A stretch of DNA of 64,000 bases from Marinobacter sp. 2_MG-2023 (lineage in GTDB: Bacteria > Pseudomonadota > Gammaproteobacteria > Pseudomonadales > Oleiphilaceae), in the NCBI RefSeq assembly GCF_030546935.1, contig NZ_JAUOPH010000002.1, positions 434,001 to 498,000 of the forward strand. Reading direction: 5' to 3'. Below are positions 27,815-37,135 of the stretch, one piece after another. Both the position numbers and the translations under genes were made by a program. Position 1 is the stretch's first letter, and every line of letters begins with the position of its first letter. Under the pieces are notes generated by a model. That model saw only the letters and a list, made by a program, of their open reading frames with translations, was not told where the DNA came from and did not search any database.

Positions 27815-27829
27815 ATAGCTGCAGGCTAT
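27815..27829. promoter_or_regulatory. OxyR-type site upstream of ahpC
   Basis: ATAG-CTGCAGG-CTAT is an exact ATAG-N7-CTAT unit, the core of the OxyR tandem motif, about 96-110 bp upstream of the ahpC start. A second adjacent unit is not clear. Confidence 0.5.
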
Positions 27830-27921
27830 CAATAATTATCACGAACACGTTTCACCTTTGCTACCGTCAATTCAGCAAAATCTGACTACAAGGCAACCTG
27901 ATGCCAGCTTTTGCGCCTGGC

Positions 27922-29226
27922 TTACCAGGGGCCAACCACATAGCCTAGCTGCTCAGGTAGCCACAGCGCAATGCCCGGAATCAGCGCTACCAGAAGCAGG
28001 CTTATGCTCATAGCGGCAATAAACACCAACGCCCACCCAACTGTATGCTCCAGGCGAATATTTGCAATACGTGTTGTAACCATCAGGTTCACTGCCACTG
28101 GCGGCGTAAACTGCCCTATAGCAATGTTCATCGCCAGCAAGATACCGAACCATACCGGGTTCCAGCCAAAGTGGTTCATCAAGGGGAGCACGATGGGGAT
28201 GAGAATCAGGTAAATCGATACCGCATCCAGCAACATGCCGGCAATCAGCACCAGCAACATTACCAGGCCCAGCAACACCCAGCCGTTATCTGAAAGAGAC
28301 AGCAAGGCATCTGCCAGATGCTGGAAGGTACCCAGAGTGGTTCCTGCCCAGGCAAAAATACCCGCCAGAGCAATAATCAGCATGACTACGCCAGAGGTCA
28401 CCGCCGCGTCTGTCATCAGATCAAACAGGCTGCGTAAACTCAGATTCCGGTATACCACACAGCCCACAATGATGCCGTAGGCCACCGCAACAACGGCAGC
28501 TTCCGTAGGCGTGAACAGGCCGGACCTAAGCCCACCCAGGATGATAATCGGGGCAAACAATGCAGGCAGTGCGGCCTTGAAACTGGGCCACAAGGGCGGT
28601 CGCTCGGAGGTTTCCGGGTTCTCCCAGCCGAACTTGCGAGCAAGGTAAAGCGCCGGCACCAGCAGTGAAAGGCCGGCAAGAATCCCGGGGAACAACCCGG
28701 CGGCAAACAACGCTCGCAAATCAACGCCAGGCACCACAATGGAATAGAGAATCAACGCAATCGAGGGCGGAATCAGAATAGCCGTAGACGACGAAGCCGC
28801 AATCAGCGCAGCAGAAAAGGGCTGCGGATAACCAGCCTTGCGCATACTGGGCAGCATCACCATGGCCACTGCGGCCGCATCTGCCGGCCCTGAGCCGCTC
28901 ATTCCACCCATGATCAGACACACCAGCACCGCAACAACGGTAAGGCTACCGTGGCGGGGGCCGATGATGGCCTGGGCAAAGCGCACCAGGCTGGCCGCGA
29001 CACCGGCACGCTCGAAAATAAGACCGGTAAGAATGAAAAGTGGTATCGCGATAAGCGGATACTTCGACACGCTGTTGTAGGTATTGGTGCCAAAGGTGGC
29101 GAGCATGTCGGGTGACAAACCGGAGACGATCCCCACCAGCCCACCAAAACCCAGCGCAATGGCAACGGGAACGCCCAACAGCAAGGCCAGAAGAAAGCTG
29201 CCGATCATCAACAGATCAGGACTCAT
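27922..29226 (-). CDS. dctM: TRAP transporter large permease (DctM)
   Basis: A 434-aa membrane subunit with about 12 hydrophobic helices and the DctM pattern: MIGSFLLALLLGVPVAIALG, PLFILTGLIFERAGVA, GGMSGSGPADAAAVAMVMLP and IPPSIALILYS. It moves the substrate delivered by the binding protein, driven by the Na+ gradient. The start at 29226 has GGAGG just upstream and lies inside the end of the small-permease gene (11-base overlap), so the two are coupled. An in-frame frame to 29253 adds nothing typical. Confidence 0.93.
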   Translation of the reverse strand: MSPDLLMIGSFLLALLLGVPVAIALGFGGLVGIVSGLSPDMLATFGTNTYNSVSKYPLIAIPLFILTGLIFERAGVAASLVRFAQAIIGPRHGSLTVVAVLVCLIMGGMSGSGPADAAAVAMVMLPSMRKAGYPQPFSAALIAASSSTAILIPPSIALILYSIVVPGVDLRALFAAGLFPGILAGLSLLVPALYLARKFGWENPETSERPPLWPSFKAALPALFAPIIILGGLRSGLFTPTEAAVVAVAYGIIVGCVVYRNLSLRSLFDLMTDAAVTSGVVMLIIALAGIFAWAGTTLGTFQHLADALLSLSDNGWVLLGLVMLLVLIAGMLLDAVSIYLILIPIVLPLMNHFGWNPVWFGILLAMNIAIGQFTPPVAVNLMVTTRIANIRLEHTVGWALVFIAAMSISLLLVALIPGIALWLPEQLGYVVGPW

Positions 29227-29710
29227 GGATAACCTCCGCGTCTTTCTTGCCACGCAGGCGGTCGATGAAGTTCTGGGTCATCCGGATAATAATCGCCGCC
29301 GACATCAGCGGCAGCCAGATCACGTAAATCCAGTTTGGCAGTCCTAACCCGGGGGACAGAGACTCCCAGTCGTATTCCTGCATCGCAAAGATAGCGCCAT
29401 ACCAGGTGGTTACCCCCATAACCGACACACCCACCAGCCATTGCACGACAAACAGGCCCTTCAGCACAGCGGACGGCAAATAATGCTCAATCAGCTCAAT
29501 ACGGATGTGCTGATTGTTGCGAGCGGCCACGGCTGCGCCAGCGAACGTAAGCAGCACCAGAAGAAACACCGAAAACTCTTCGGTGAAGGCAAAAGAGGCA
29601 TCTGTGGTGTAGCGGACAATCACGTTGCCCAGGCTGATGACACAGATTGCGATCAAGGCCAGGGATGCCAGCCAGGCTTCCGGCCGGAACTTCGGGGGAC
29701 GGGAGGGCAT
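29216..29710 (-). CDS. dctQ: TRAP transporter small permease (DctQ)
   Basis: A 164-aa four-helix membrane subunit of a TRAP transporter. SFAFTEEFSVFLLVLLTFAGAAVAAR and HIRIELIEHYL are the DctQ signature. It partners the large permease encoded downstream (overlapping) and the binding protein upstream. Gene order P-Q-M on the minus strand is the standard operon. Confidence 0.9.
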   Translation of the reverse strand: MPSRPPKFRPEAWLASLALIAICVISLGNVIVRYTTDASFAFTEEFSVFLLVLLTFAGAAVAARNNQHIRIELIEHYLPSAVLKGLFVVQWLVGVSVMGVTTWYGAIFAMQEYDWESLSPGLGLPNWIYVIWLPLMSAAIIIRMTQNFIDRLRGKKDAEVIHES

Positions 29711-29770
29711 GAATACTCCGTTTCAGAATAAGCACCCACCGGAACCGGCAGGTGCCTGTACAACAGCGAG

Positions 29771-30781
29771 TTACTGCTTGCGGTTGGCGACGGCAGACTG
29801 GGCCTGCTTCACCAGGTCTTCCCCGATGCGCGGTGTCCACTTTTCATAGACTGCACTGGTTGCTTCTACAAATGCATCGTGCTGCGCCTGGGTCAGTTCC
29901 GTAACGGTTACACCGCGGTCCTTGATGGCTTGTAAGGTGTCCTCAAGCTCGGCGCGGGATTTTTCGATTTCCCACTTGCCGGCATCAATTGCCGCCTGCT
30001 TCAAAAGTGCCTGATCTTCGGCATTGAACTGGCCCCAAACACGGTTGCTGACCGCAAATACCAGCGGATCGGCCATGTAGTGCCACAACGTGAGATGCTC
30101 CTGCCCAACCTGATCAATACGTGCCACGTCAAAAACAGACAGCGGGTTTTCCTGGCCATCGACTGCACCGGTGGTCAGTGCGGGCTTGGCATCCGCCCAG
30201 CTCATCTGGGTCGGGTTCGCGCCCAGTTCGGAGAATGTGTCCTGAAACAATGGCGAACCTACAACCCGGATTTTCAGGCCTTCCAGGTCGGCTGGTTCAC
30301 TGATAGCGAGCTTGGAATTCGACAACTCGCGGAAGCCGTTCTCGCCCCACGCCAGCGGAGTTACGCCGCGCTTTTCGATCGCTTCAAATACGGCTTTACC
30401 TGCATCGCCCTGGGTGATGGCATCGATGGCCGCGTTGTCAGGCATCAGGAATGGCAAGGAGAACAGGTTCAGTTCCGGAACCTGAGGCGACCAGTTGATG
30501 GTGGAGCCCACGGCCATATCGATCAGCCCTGAACGCATGGCGGAGAACTCTTTGGTCTGATCCCCCGAAACCAGTTGTGAATTGCTGTAGATCTTCATGT
30601 TAATGCGCCCTTCCGAGCGTTCTTTCACCAACTCGACCCATTTATCCGCAGCCTGGCCCCAGGGAAACGCCGACGGCAGTACGGTAGAAACCGTGTATTC
30701 ATCTTTGTATTGAGCGTTCGCCGCAGAGCTGAGCAGCAGAGTCGCCGCAGCAACAGCGATCAAGGAACGGGATTTCAGCAT
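29771..30781 (-). CDS. dctP: TRAP transporter substrate-binding protein (DctP)
   Basis: A 336-aa periplasmic binding protein. The ATG at 30781 follows AAAGGAA and opens a signal peptide (LIAVAAATLLLSSAANAQ). Family features are ADKWVELVKERSEGRINMKIY, SGLIDMAVGS, GLKIRVVGSPLFQD with the carboxylate-binding Arg, and AVDGQENPLSV. The Arg points to an organic acid such as a C4-dicarboxylate or 2-keto/hydroxy acid; which one is not decided. An in-frame extension to 30883 has no signal and is rejected. Confidence 0.93.
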   Translation of the reverse strand: MLKSRSLIAVAAATLLLSSAANAQYKDEYTVSTVLPSAFPWGQAADKWVELVKERSEGRINMKIYSNSQLVSGDQTKEFSAMRSGLIDMAVGSTINWSPQVPELNLFSLPFLMPDNAAIDAITQGDAGKAVFEAIEKRGVTPLAWGENGFRELSNSKLAISEPADLEGLKIRVVGSPLFQDTFSELGANPTQMSWADAKPALTTGAVDGQENPLSVFDVARIDQVGQEHLTLWHYMADPLVFAVSNRVWGQFNAEDQALLKQAAIDAGKWEIEKSRAELEDTLQAIKDRGVTVTELTQAQHDAFVEATSAVYEKWTPRIGEDLVKQAQSAVANRKQ

Positions 30782-31019
30782 TTTATTTTCCTTTTTTGTT
30801 GGCAAGGGAGCGTGCGACGAAGCACCGGACACATCGCAGCAATGGGCAATTATAGGAGGGGGTGTTGCTGAGACGCAAAACAAAACAACAGGGGCTGGTG
30901 ATCTATTTCCTGACGTGCCAGAACTGCCACCTCATTACATATCCGTTGTTTTTATGTTCTCGTAACCATAGGCGTCTACACTATGCTGGATATGAAATCC
31001 TCAAAGCACAGTGGCAGCC

Positions 31020-32186
31020 ATGGAAAGCAACGAGCATAGTGAACCCGGAAGCAGTCAAGTAAATAGCATTGCCCAGCCTGATAAGGCACTACTTGAAGCC
31101 GTTAACATACGCAGCCTTTCGCTGGTTATTCTCACCAGCATCGCCACCCTCTTTTTCATAGACTGGGCCCAAGCCGTGCTACTGCCTCTGGTGGTCGCGG
31201 TAATGATCAGCTATGCGCTGGACCCCCTGGCATCAACACTTGATCGATTCAGAATCCCCCGGCCATTGAGCGCGGCCATCGTAATGGTTCTGATGCTGGG
31301 GTCGATCGCTGCCGCCAGTATCCCTTTGCAATCTGAAGCCATGGCTATGCTGGACAAGGTTCCTGTGGCGATCAGCGAGTTCCAGCGCAAGGAGGCCAGG
31401 GCTCCCGATACAGAAGAAGGCCTTATGGAAAAGGCCCAGGCTGCAGCAAAGAAAATCGAGGAATCTGCTGATCAGGACCAGAGCAACAGGCACCCGGCGC
31501 ACGAGGGTGTAACGCCTGTTCGTGTGGTGGATAAACCGATGGATGTTCAGCAATACGTTTTGAAAGGCTCGCCTGCCGCAATCGTGCTTGTATCCCAGCT
31601 TTTCTCAGTATTGCTACTGGTGTATTTCATACTGGCGGCCGGGTCGCTGTACAAGCGCAAGGTTGTGAAAATCTCCGGCCCGTCATTCGGGCGAATGCGC
31701 AAAGCCGCCAGAATCATGAACGAGTTCCACCATCAGGTCCGGCGCTTTCTGTTCGTGATGTTTGTTGGTGCCCTGTTTGTAGGGGTTCTGACTTGGCTGG
31801 CATTCCTCGCCCTGGGAGTGGAGCAGGCGATGCTATGGGGCGTGGTAGCGGGTGTAGCCAGTGCAATTCCCTATCTTGGGCCATTTCTGGTGCTGGTTGG
31901 CACTGGTGTTGCGGCGTTCATCCAGTTTGGTGACTTGAATATGGCGATCATTGTCGCCGCCACATCACTGGTGGTTACCAGCATTCAGGGGTATCTGCTG
32001 ACCCCATGGCTAACCAGTCAGGTTTCAAGCCTCAATGCCGTGGCGATTTTTGTCGGGCTTCTGTTCTGGGGCTGGCTCTGGGGGCCGGTGGGGCTGATCA
32101 TAGCAACACCGCTTCTGATGATCATAAAATCTCTGTGTGATCATATTGTAAATCTTCGCCCGGTTGGCGAGTTACTGGGCAAATAG
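31020..32186 (+). CDS. AI-2E/PerM-family transporter
   Basis: A 388-aa membrane protein of the AI-2 exporter/PerM family with about 8 helices. VVAVMISYALDPLA near the N-terminus, a charged hydrophilic stretch (about 125-185) and the C-terminal WGVVAGVASAIPYLGPFL and GPVGLIIATPLLMI are family blocks. Members export autoinducer-2-like compounds or run Na+(Li+)/H+ antiport; which applies is unknown. The ATG at 31020 and a GTG at 31011 are both possible. It is followed 40 bp later by the MgtC gene. Confidence 0.85.
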   Translation: MESNEHSEPGSSQVNSIAQPDKALLEAVNIRSLSLVILTSIATLFFIDWAQAVLLPLVVAVMISYALDPLASTLDRFRIPRPLSAAIVMVLMLGSIAAASIPLQSEAMAMLDKVPVAISEFQRKEARAPDTEEGLMEKAQAAAKKIEESADQDQSNRHPAHEGVTPVRVVDKPMDVQQYVLKGSPAAIVLVSQLFSVLLLVYFILAAGSLYKRKVVKISGPSFGRMRKAARIMNEFHHQVRRFLFVMFVGALFVGVLTWLAFLALGVEQAMLWGVVAGVASAIPYLGPFLVLVGTGVAAFIQFGDLNMAIIVAATSLVVTSIQGYLLTPWLTSQVSSLNAVAIFVGLLFWGWLWGPVGLIIATPLLMIIKSLCDHIVNLRPVGELLGK

Positions 32187-32226
32187 GACAAGAGCAGATA
32201 GCTAAACAAAAATCGGGAGACACGCC

Positions 32227-32682
32227 ATGTTCGATACTGAAATCCCTGTACTGGATATGCTTATCCGGCTTCTTGCGGCGGCCGGCCTGGCGTTGCTTCT
32301 GGGCCTGGAGCGAGAGCTAAGGGGCAAGGCGGCGGGCTTGCGCTCACACATGCTGGTTTCTCTGGGCGCGTCCGCTTTTATCATCATGGGCATGCACATC
32401 CTGTTCGCCACTGCAGAAGGCGATCCCTCAGCCCGCATCGACCCGACCCGTATTGTTGAAGGTGTCATCGGAGGCATCGGGTTTCTCGGGGCCGGCAGCA
32501 TAATACAGAGTCGCGGCAGCGTTCAGGGTATTACCACCGGGGCTTCAATCTGGATGGCGGGAGCCATCGGCGTGGCCTGTGGCCTTGGCATCTTCGCCCT
32601 CGCGGGCATGGTTACCTTGATGGCACTGATTATTATGGCGGTGCTGGGTCGGTTCGAGCATGAGGTTATCAAGGACAACTGA
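32227..32682 (+). CDS. MgtC/SapB-family membrane protein
   Basis: A 151-aa protein with about five hydrophobic helices, equal to the membrane domain of MgtC. LLLGLERELRGKAAGLRSHMLV and GGIGFLGAGSIIQSRGSVQGITTGASIW (split here by text) are the family signature. The C-terminal soluble ACT-like domain of MgtC is absent, so this is the short form. MgtC proteins help bacteria survive low Mg2+ and lower F1Fo-ATP synthase activity; that role is shown for other members, not here. GGGAG lies 6-9 bases before the ATG. Confidence 0.87.
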   Translation: MFDTEIPVLDMLIRLLAAAGLALLLGLERELRGKAAGLRSHMLVSLGASAFIIMGMHILFATAEGDPSARIDPTRIVEGVIGGIGFLGAGSIIQSRGSVQGITTGASIWMAGAIGVACGLGIFALAGMVTLMALIIMAVLGRFEHEVIKDN

Positions 32683-32688
32683 AAAGCG

Positions 32689-34563
32689 TTACCCCAGCTT
32701 TCTGTATTCCGTTTCACTCAGGGCTATTGGCCGGTAAAAGTGGGATTCCCCAAGATCAGTTTTCAACCAGTCTGTCATTGCAGACAGTACATCAATCTGG
32801 TTGGGGTAATCGTCATAACGCTGAGCACTCCAGTACCCCTGATTGTGAACAAAACTGTCGAAGAGCGTCATCTGAATATCGTATTTTGGGGCCCCTTCCC
32901 CGTCCGGTACGTCTCCACGAGCCTGAATGGTCAGTTCCGCCAGTGATCCTGCCTGGGGGCAGCTGATTGAACACTGCCGGGCATCAAGATCCATATGGAT
33001 AAGGCCGTTTGCACACCGCATCACCATCGATCGCTCTTTAGCCCCCATAAACTTACCTGTACGCACATTGATTGCACTGGTAGCACCGGGCCTCGAACGC
33101 AATGACACGTAACTGGCGCCATAATCACTCAAGGAAAGCGCTTTGCTGCCCAGCCGGTCAGGCAAATTTTCGAGTAGGTGCCACTCAGCCTGCAAATCTG
33201 CCAGCTGCAAAGGCTCTTCCAGCACGTGGCTCAGAAGTGTTATGGGGTGTATCAGGGTCTCGAAGAACAGGCCTCCGGTTTCCTTTGCCAGGCTCCACTC
33301 GCGGGGATCCTCACCTTCAAAAAAGGTGATATCAACGCCAACAAGCTTGCCCAGTTGCAGTCGCAGATAAGCAAGCGCATCGGCCCCCACAGGGCGACCT
33401 GACGGCCTGCCTTTCACATTGATCTCAAGAAATCGTTGGTATTGAGGATTCAACGTAAGGAAATAGTTAAGGGGCAGCGCTTTTTCCAGCCAGTAGTAAC
33501 TGAACAAAAATCCCCGTTCCATCAGCTGGTCCTGACACTGCCGAAGAACCGCCAACTCTGCGGCGGTCCCCACCAACGGCTTTTCAACACCGAAAACAAT
33601 GCCTTCCTTTGCCAGAGCGGACACATAAGCGAGGTGACTCGCAGTAGGCGTTGCAACAATGGCATAAGACGATCGTTTTTTAATGAACTTGACCACCTCC
33701 TGCACTTTTTCTTCACTGTTCGCACTACTCTTCAGTAATTGAAAAGCCACGCCTTCTTTCCTGAGCTGATTCTGAAAGCTCTCATCAATACAATCGCTGA
33801 TGATGGCGATCTGGCCGGGCAAGTAGAGTTTTTCCCCGATCAGCGCAGGCAGCATACGCTCCCGAACCACATCGCCCGCACCAATGATCGTAATATTCGG
33901 GCGCCTGCCAACGGGAATTGGAGGGATCAGGTTAATGATGTTGGCAATGATAAGTGCGGTGTAGATGTATCCGAAGGTGCCAATGGCCAGCTGGGCAGTC
34001 TGACTGCTCCGATACCCCTCAAAATCCAGGCTCAATGCCAGCGCCAGCACCTCGGACACGCTGACACCCATTAGTCCTGCCAACAGGAAAAACTGCGTTG
34101 CGAGCACAAAAGGTAGAGCAATAAAGTACTCCGCCTCGTTGAATATGGTCAGATGCTTTTCGATCAGAATCCGCAGCAACATGTAGTAAAACAGCCACAT
34201 TACCGATTCAAACAGCAGCAGCGCAGCAATGGCTTTCACCAGCAGACTCAATCCGGTAGCGACTGCCTCAGGGATACCAGGCAAAGCTGGAACGAAAGGC
34301 GGGGCGAAGTAGAACGCCAGCGACAGGCATAACACCACCAGCAGATAGAGCTCTGAGTGCATGGCATGGAAATCCACGCGCTCTTTCTCATCGTTATTGG
34401 CCGCTTGCCGTTTCCGGAATATGAACTTTATCCACTGCAGGGGAGAAAGAACCCTGAGAACGAAAATCAGCCAATAAGTGACGGATGCAAAAATGCTGCG
34501 GTGTTTGCCCCAGGTATAAGACTCGTAATGTGGTTTGGTGCTGACTTTCGAGAACAAATCCAT
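32689..34563 (-). CDS. Gfo/Idh/MocA-type oxidoreductase fused to a membrane domain
   Basis: A 624-aa protein in two parts. Residues about 25-215 have five hydrophobic segments (near 28-45, 70-90, 100-130, 145-175, 190-212) and are membrane-embedded. Residues 220-600 are a Gfo/Idh/MocA dehydrogenase: NITIIGAGDVVRERMLPAL (Rossmann fold), IVATPTASHLAYVSAL, GVEKPLVGTAAEL (the EKP lysine) and GGLFFETLIHPITLL with the usual active-site His. An NAD(P)-dependent sugar-type dehydrogenase held at the cytosolic membrane face is inferred. The ATG at 34563 is preferred to the in-frame one at 34632 by start of homology-like sequence only. Substrate unknown. Confidence 0.8.
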   Translation of the reverse strand: MDLFSKVSTKPHYESYTWGKHRSIFASVTYWLIFVLRVLSPLQWIKFIFRKRQAANNDEKERVDFHAMHSELYLLVVLCLSLAFYFAPPFVPALPGIPEAVATGLSLLVKAIAALLLFESVMWLFYYMLLRILIEKHLTIFNEAEYFIALPFVLATQFFLLAGLMGVSVSEVLALALSLDFEGYRSSQTAQLAIGTFGYIYTALIIANIINLIPPIPVGRRPNITIIGAGDVVRERMLPALIGEKLYLPGQIAIISDCIDESFQNQLRKEGVAFQLLKSSANSEEKVQEVVKFIKKRSSYAIVATPTASHLAYVSALAKEGIVFGVEKPLVGTAAELAVLRQCQDQLMERGFLFSYYWLEKALPLNYFLTLNPQYQRFLEINVKGRPSGRPVGADALAYLRLQLGKLVGVDITFFEGEDPREWSLAKETGGLFFETLIHPITLLSHVLEEPLQLADLQAEWHLLENLPDRLGSKALSLSDYGASYVSLRSRPGATSAINVRTGKFMGAKERSMVMRCANGLIHMDLDARQCSISCPQAGSLAELTIQARGDVPDGEGAPKYDIQMTLFDSFVHNQGYWSAQRYDDYPNQIDVLSAMTDWLKTDLGESHFYRPIALSETEYRKLG

Positions 34564-34752
34564 TGGGTCGAATCTTTTACCTGGTTGGCATTGGGGGTTA
34601 ACTACGGAACGCAAGAACTCTGGTGCTAGCAATAGGCATGTATCAGTTGCAGAAGCCCACTGCCTACGCCTCGTGAAATCAATGTGATATGTTGTTCCTT
34701 AAGACACGTAAAAATACTTATGACAGTAAGAGAGCAAACGCCGAGGTCTTTC

Positions 34753-36141
34753 ATGGCTCACAAGCTGCGCATGTTGAGCGGAGTATTTATTCCGCTGGCG
34801 TTCATTATTACGACTGGCTGTAGCCAGGGCAACTCTGGTCCTGACGTCAGTGCCAAGCCGGCAGAAAAGTTGGCACCTCCGGAGCAAACAGGCGTGCTGG
34901 AAATAGCCACACGCAATGGCTCCACCACCTATTATCTTGATCGCCATGAAAATCCGACTGGGCCGGAATATAGCCTGGCGTCGGAATTTGCTGCCAGCCA
35001 AGGCTGGACCATCAACTGGACCATGTACGATTCAACCGCCGCTGTGTTAAACGCACTGGAATCCGGCAACACCCACATGGCCGCTGCCGGGCTGACGCAC
35101 CTGCCTTCGCGCACCGAGAAATTTACCCGCGGCCCCGCACACACAGAAATTACGGAACAACTGGTATGCCACCGTGAGATGCGCCCCATGCCCCGGGTGC
35201 CCGAAAACATACCCGGCGTAGGCATTACGGTAACAGCCGCATCCAGTTACGTGGAAACACTGAACAAACTTGCCAAGGATCACGAAGGCATCATCTTTAC
35301 CGAAGATAGCAGTAAAACAACCGAAGTACTGCTGTCAGAAGTGGCCCAGCAGACCATCGACTGTACTGTGGCAGACTCCAATATTGTCCAGGTCATGCGG
35401 CGCCACTTCCCTCATCTCGAAGTAGCCATGACCCTGACCAAGGGCAACAATCTGGGCTGGTACCTGCCGGCAAACTCCGATGAATTGGCGGGAGTTGCGC
35501 ACGAATGGATGAACAGCACCGAGGGCGACGAAGCCATAGCTGATGTAGAAAGCCACTACTACGCCTACATTGGCGAGTTCGACTTCGTCGACCTACGGGC
35601 GCTCAACCGCCGCATCGACGAACGCCTTCCCGGCTTTATTAGCCGCTTCTCGGCGGCGGAAGCAGCCACAGGCATGCCAGCAGATTTACTGGCAGCACTG
35701 GCTTACCAGGAATCCCACTGGGACCCATCGGCCATCTCCCCCACAGGTGTTCGCGGCATAATGATGCTGACCCGGCGCACCGCGGAATCCCTGGGCGTGA
35801 TGAACCGACTCGACCCTGTAGCCGCCATTGATGGGGGCGCCCGCTACCTGGCAGACCGCCACCGCAGGCTGCCGGATACCATTCCCGAGCCGGATCGTAC
35901 CTTTTTGGCACTGGCGAGCTACAACATTGGTCGTGGCCATCTGCTGGACGCCCGACAGCTGGCGAGGGACCTGGGTAAAAACCCGGATTCCTGGGACGAC
36001 ATGAAAGAAGTACTGCCACTGAAAGCCGACAAACGGTATTACCCGAATACCCGCTACGGCTACGCTCGCGGTTACGAGCCGGTGCACTACGTGCAGCGTA
36101 TCCGTAACTATCGCGACGTCATCAGCTCGGCATTCGACTAG
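34753..36141 (+). CDS. mltF: Membrane-bound lytic transglycosylase F
   Basis: A 462-aa lipoprotein that cleaves peptidoglycan glycan strands to 1,6-anhydromuropeptides. The start at 34753 has GAGG 8 bases upstream and gives a lipoprotein signal ending ITTGC. An N-terminal solute-binding-protein-3 domain (about 40-265) is followed by an SLT goose-lysozyme domain with catalytic Glu in LAYQESHWDPSA and the motif GVRGIMMLT. This two-domain order defines MltF. Earlier in-frame starts at 34684 and 34720 place charged residues before the signal. Confidence 0.93.
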   Translation: MAHKLRMLSGVFIPLAFIITTGCSQGNSGPDVSAKPAEKLAPPEQTGVLEIATRNGSTTYYLDRHENPTGPEYSLASEFAASQGWTINWTMYDSTAAVLNALESGNTHMAAAGLTHLPSRTEKFTRGPAHTEITEQLVCHREMRPMPRVPENIPGVGITVTAASSYVETLNKLAKDHEGIIFTEDSSKTTEVLLSEVAQQTIDCTVADSNIVQVMRRHFPHLEVAMTLTKGNNLGWYLPANSDELAGVAHEWMNSTEGDEAIADVESHYYAYIGEFDFVDLRALNRRIDERLPGFISRFSAAEAATGMPADLLAALAYQESHWDPSAISPTGVRGIMMLTRRTAESLGVMNRLDPVAAIDGGARYLADRHRRLPDTIPEPDRTFLALASYNIGRGHLLDARQLARDLGKNPDSWDDMKEVLPLKADKRYYPNTRYGYARGYEPVHYVQRIRNYRDVISSAFD

Positions 36142-36145
36142 CCAT

Positions 36146-37066
36146 TCAATAGACCTTTTCTGCTCCTTCGGGGCGGGTCTTAAAGCGCTTGTGCAGCCAC
36201 AGGTATTGATCAGGCTGTTCACGAATCGCGTCTTCAATGTAGCGATTCCAGACCTCCGTATCCTTGTGTTTATCGGCTCCAAAATTCGCCTGCACCGGAG
36301 AGAACACTACTCGATAGCCCCCGTCGGGCATGCGCAGGTGGCTTACGCACACCACTGCGGCTCCGGATACTTTTGCTATATAGCTTGGGGAAGTAATACA
36401 TCCGGTTTCGACACCGAAAAAGGGCACGAACAACTCGGTTTTGCGGCCAAAATCCTGATCACAAGCGAACCAGACCTCACCGCCCTTTTTCAGAAATGAC
36501 ACCATGGGCCGAAGCTCACGCTTGGTGAAGGGTCGGATACTGAAATGACGGCGCCGGCCATTTTCAATCATACGGTCAATAACCGGATTGTTATTGGGTC
36601 GATAGACGTACCCCGGGTTTTTCAGGTGGCAGGCAATCAACGGTAACGCGAAATCAAAAATGCTGTAATGACCGCCAACCAATAGTACGCCTCTGCCCTT
36701 GCTCCGCGCCTCTTCGAGGTGCTCCAGCCCCTGCACCTCGGTAGCTTCGTAATAAGGCGACATATCCCGCCACCAGGCATGGGTGCTCTCCAGAAAACCG
36801 CGTGTGCAAGCGATAAAATTATCCTGCACCAGTTTTTTTCGGGCGTCCTCGTTTAGACCGGGAAAGCAGATAGCCAGGTTACGGCTAGCCACGCGAGCGC
36901 GGGATTTCAGTTTGCCACCAAGAAAACAGCCCAGCTTTCTTCCCAGTTTTTGCTTGGAAGACATAGGCAGAAACGACAGCAGATACAGCATGAATACCAG
37001 CGCCCACGAGGGCCATAAACGCGGGTGCCAAAGCGGCTGTTTATTCTTTTTGGAAGATCTACGCAT
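36146..37066 (-). CDS. Lipid A biosynthesis acyltransferase (LpxL/LpxM family)
   Basis: A 306-aa inner-membrane acyltransferase that adds secondary acyl chains to lipid A. One N-terminal hydrophobic helix (about 18-36) is followed by the HX4D catalytic motif in GGHYSIFDFAL, the CDQDFG block, and the C-terminal PDQYLWLHKRFKTRP typical of LpxL/LpxM. FTKRELRPMVSFLKKGGEVW is a conserved family stretch. Which position it acylates cannot be told. It converges on mltF with 4 bases between the stops. Confidence 0.9.
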   Translation of the reverse strand: MRRSSKKNKQPLWHPRLWPSWALVFMLYLLSFLPMSSKQKLGRKLGCFLGGKLKSRARVASRNLAICFPGLNEDARKKLVQDNFIACTRGFLESTHAWWRDMSPYYEATEVQGLEHLEEARSKGRGVLLVGGHYSIFDFALPLIACHLKNPGYVYRPNNNPVIDRMIENGRRRHFSIRPFTKRELRPMVSFLKKGGEVWFACDQDFGRKTELFVPFFGVETGCITSPSYIAKVSGAAVVCVSHLRMPDGGYRVVFSPVQANFGADKHKDTEVWNRYIEDAIREQPDQYLWLHKRFKTRPEGAEKVY

Positions 37067-37135
37067 AGGTCAAAACCCGCTTAAACAGAGACCGTGAACC
37101 TGACACAATTACGGTCGAAAGGGTAGTTCTGTTTA

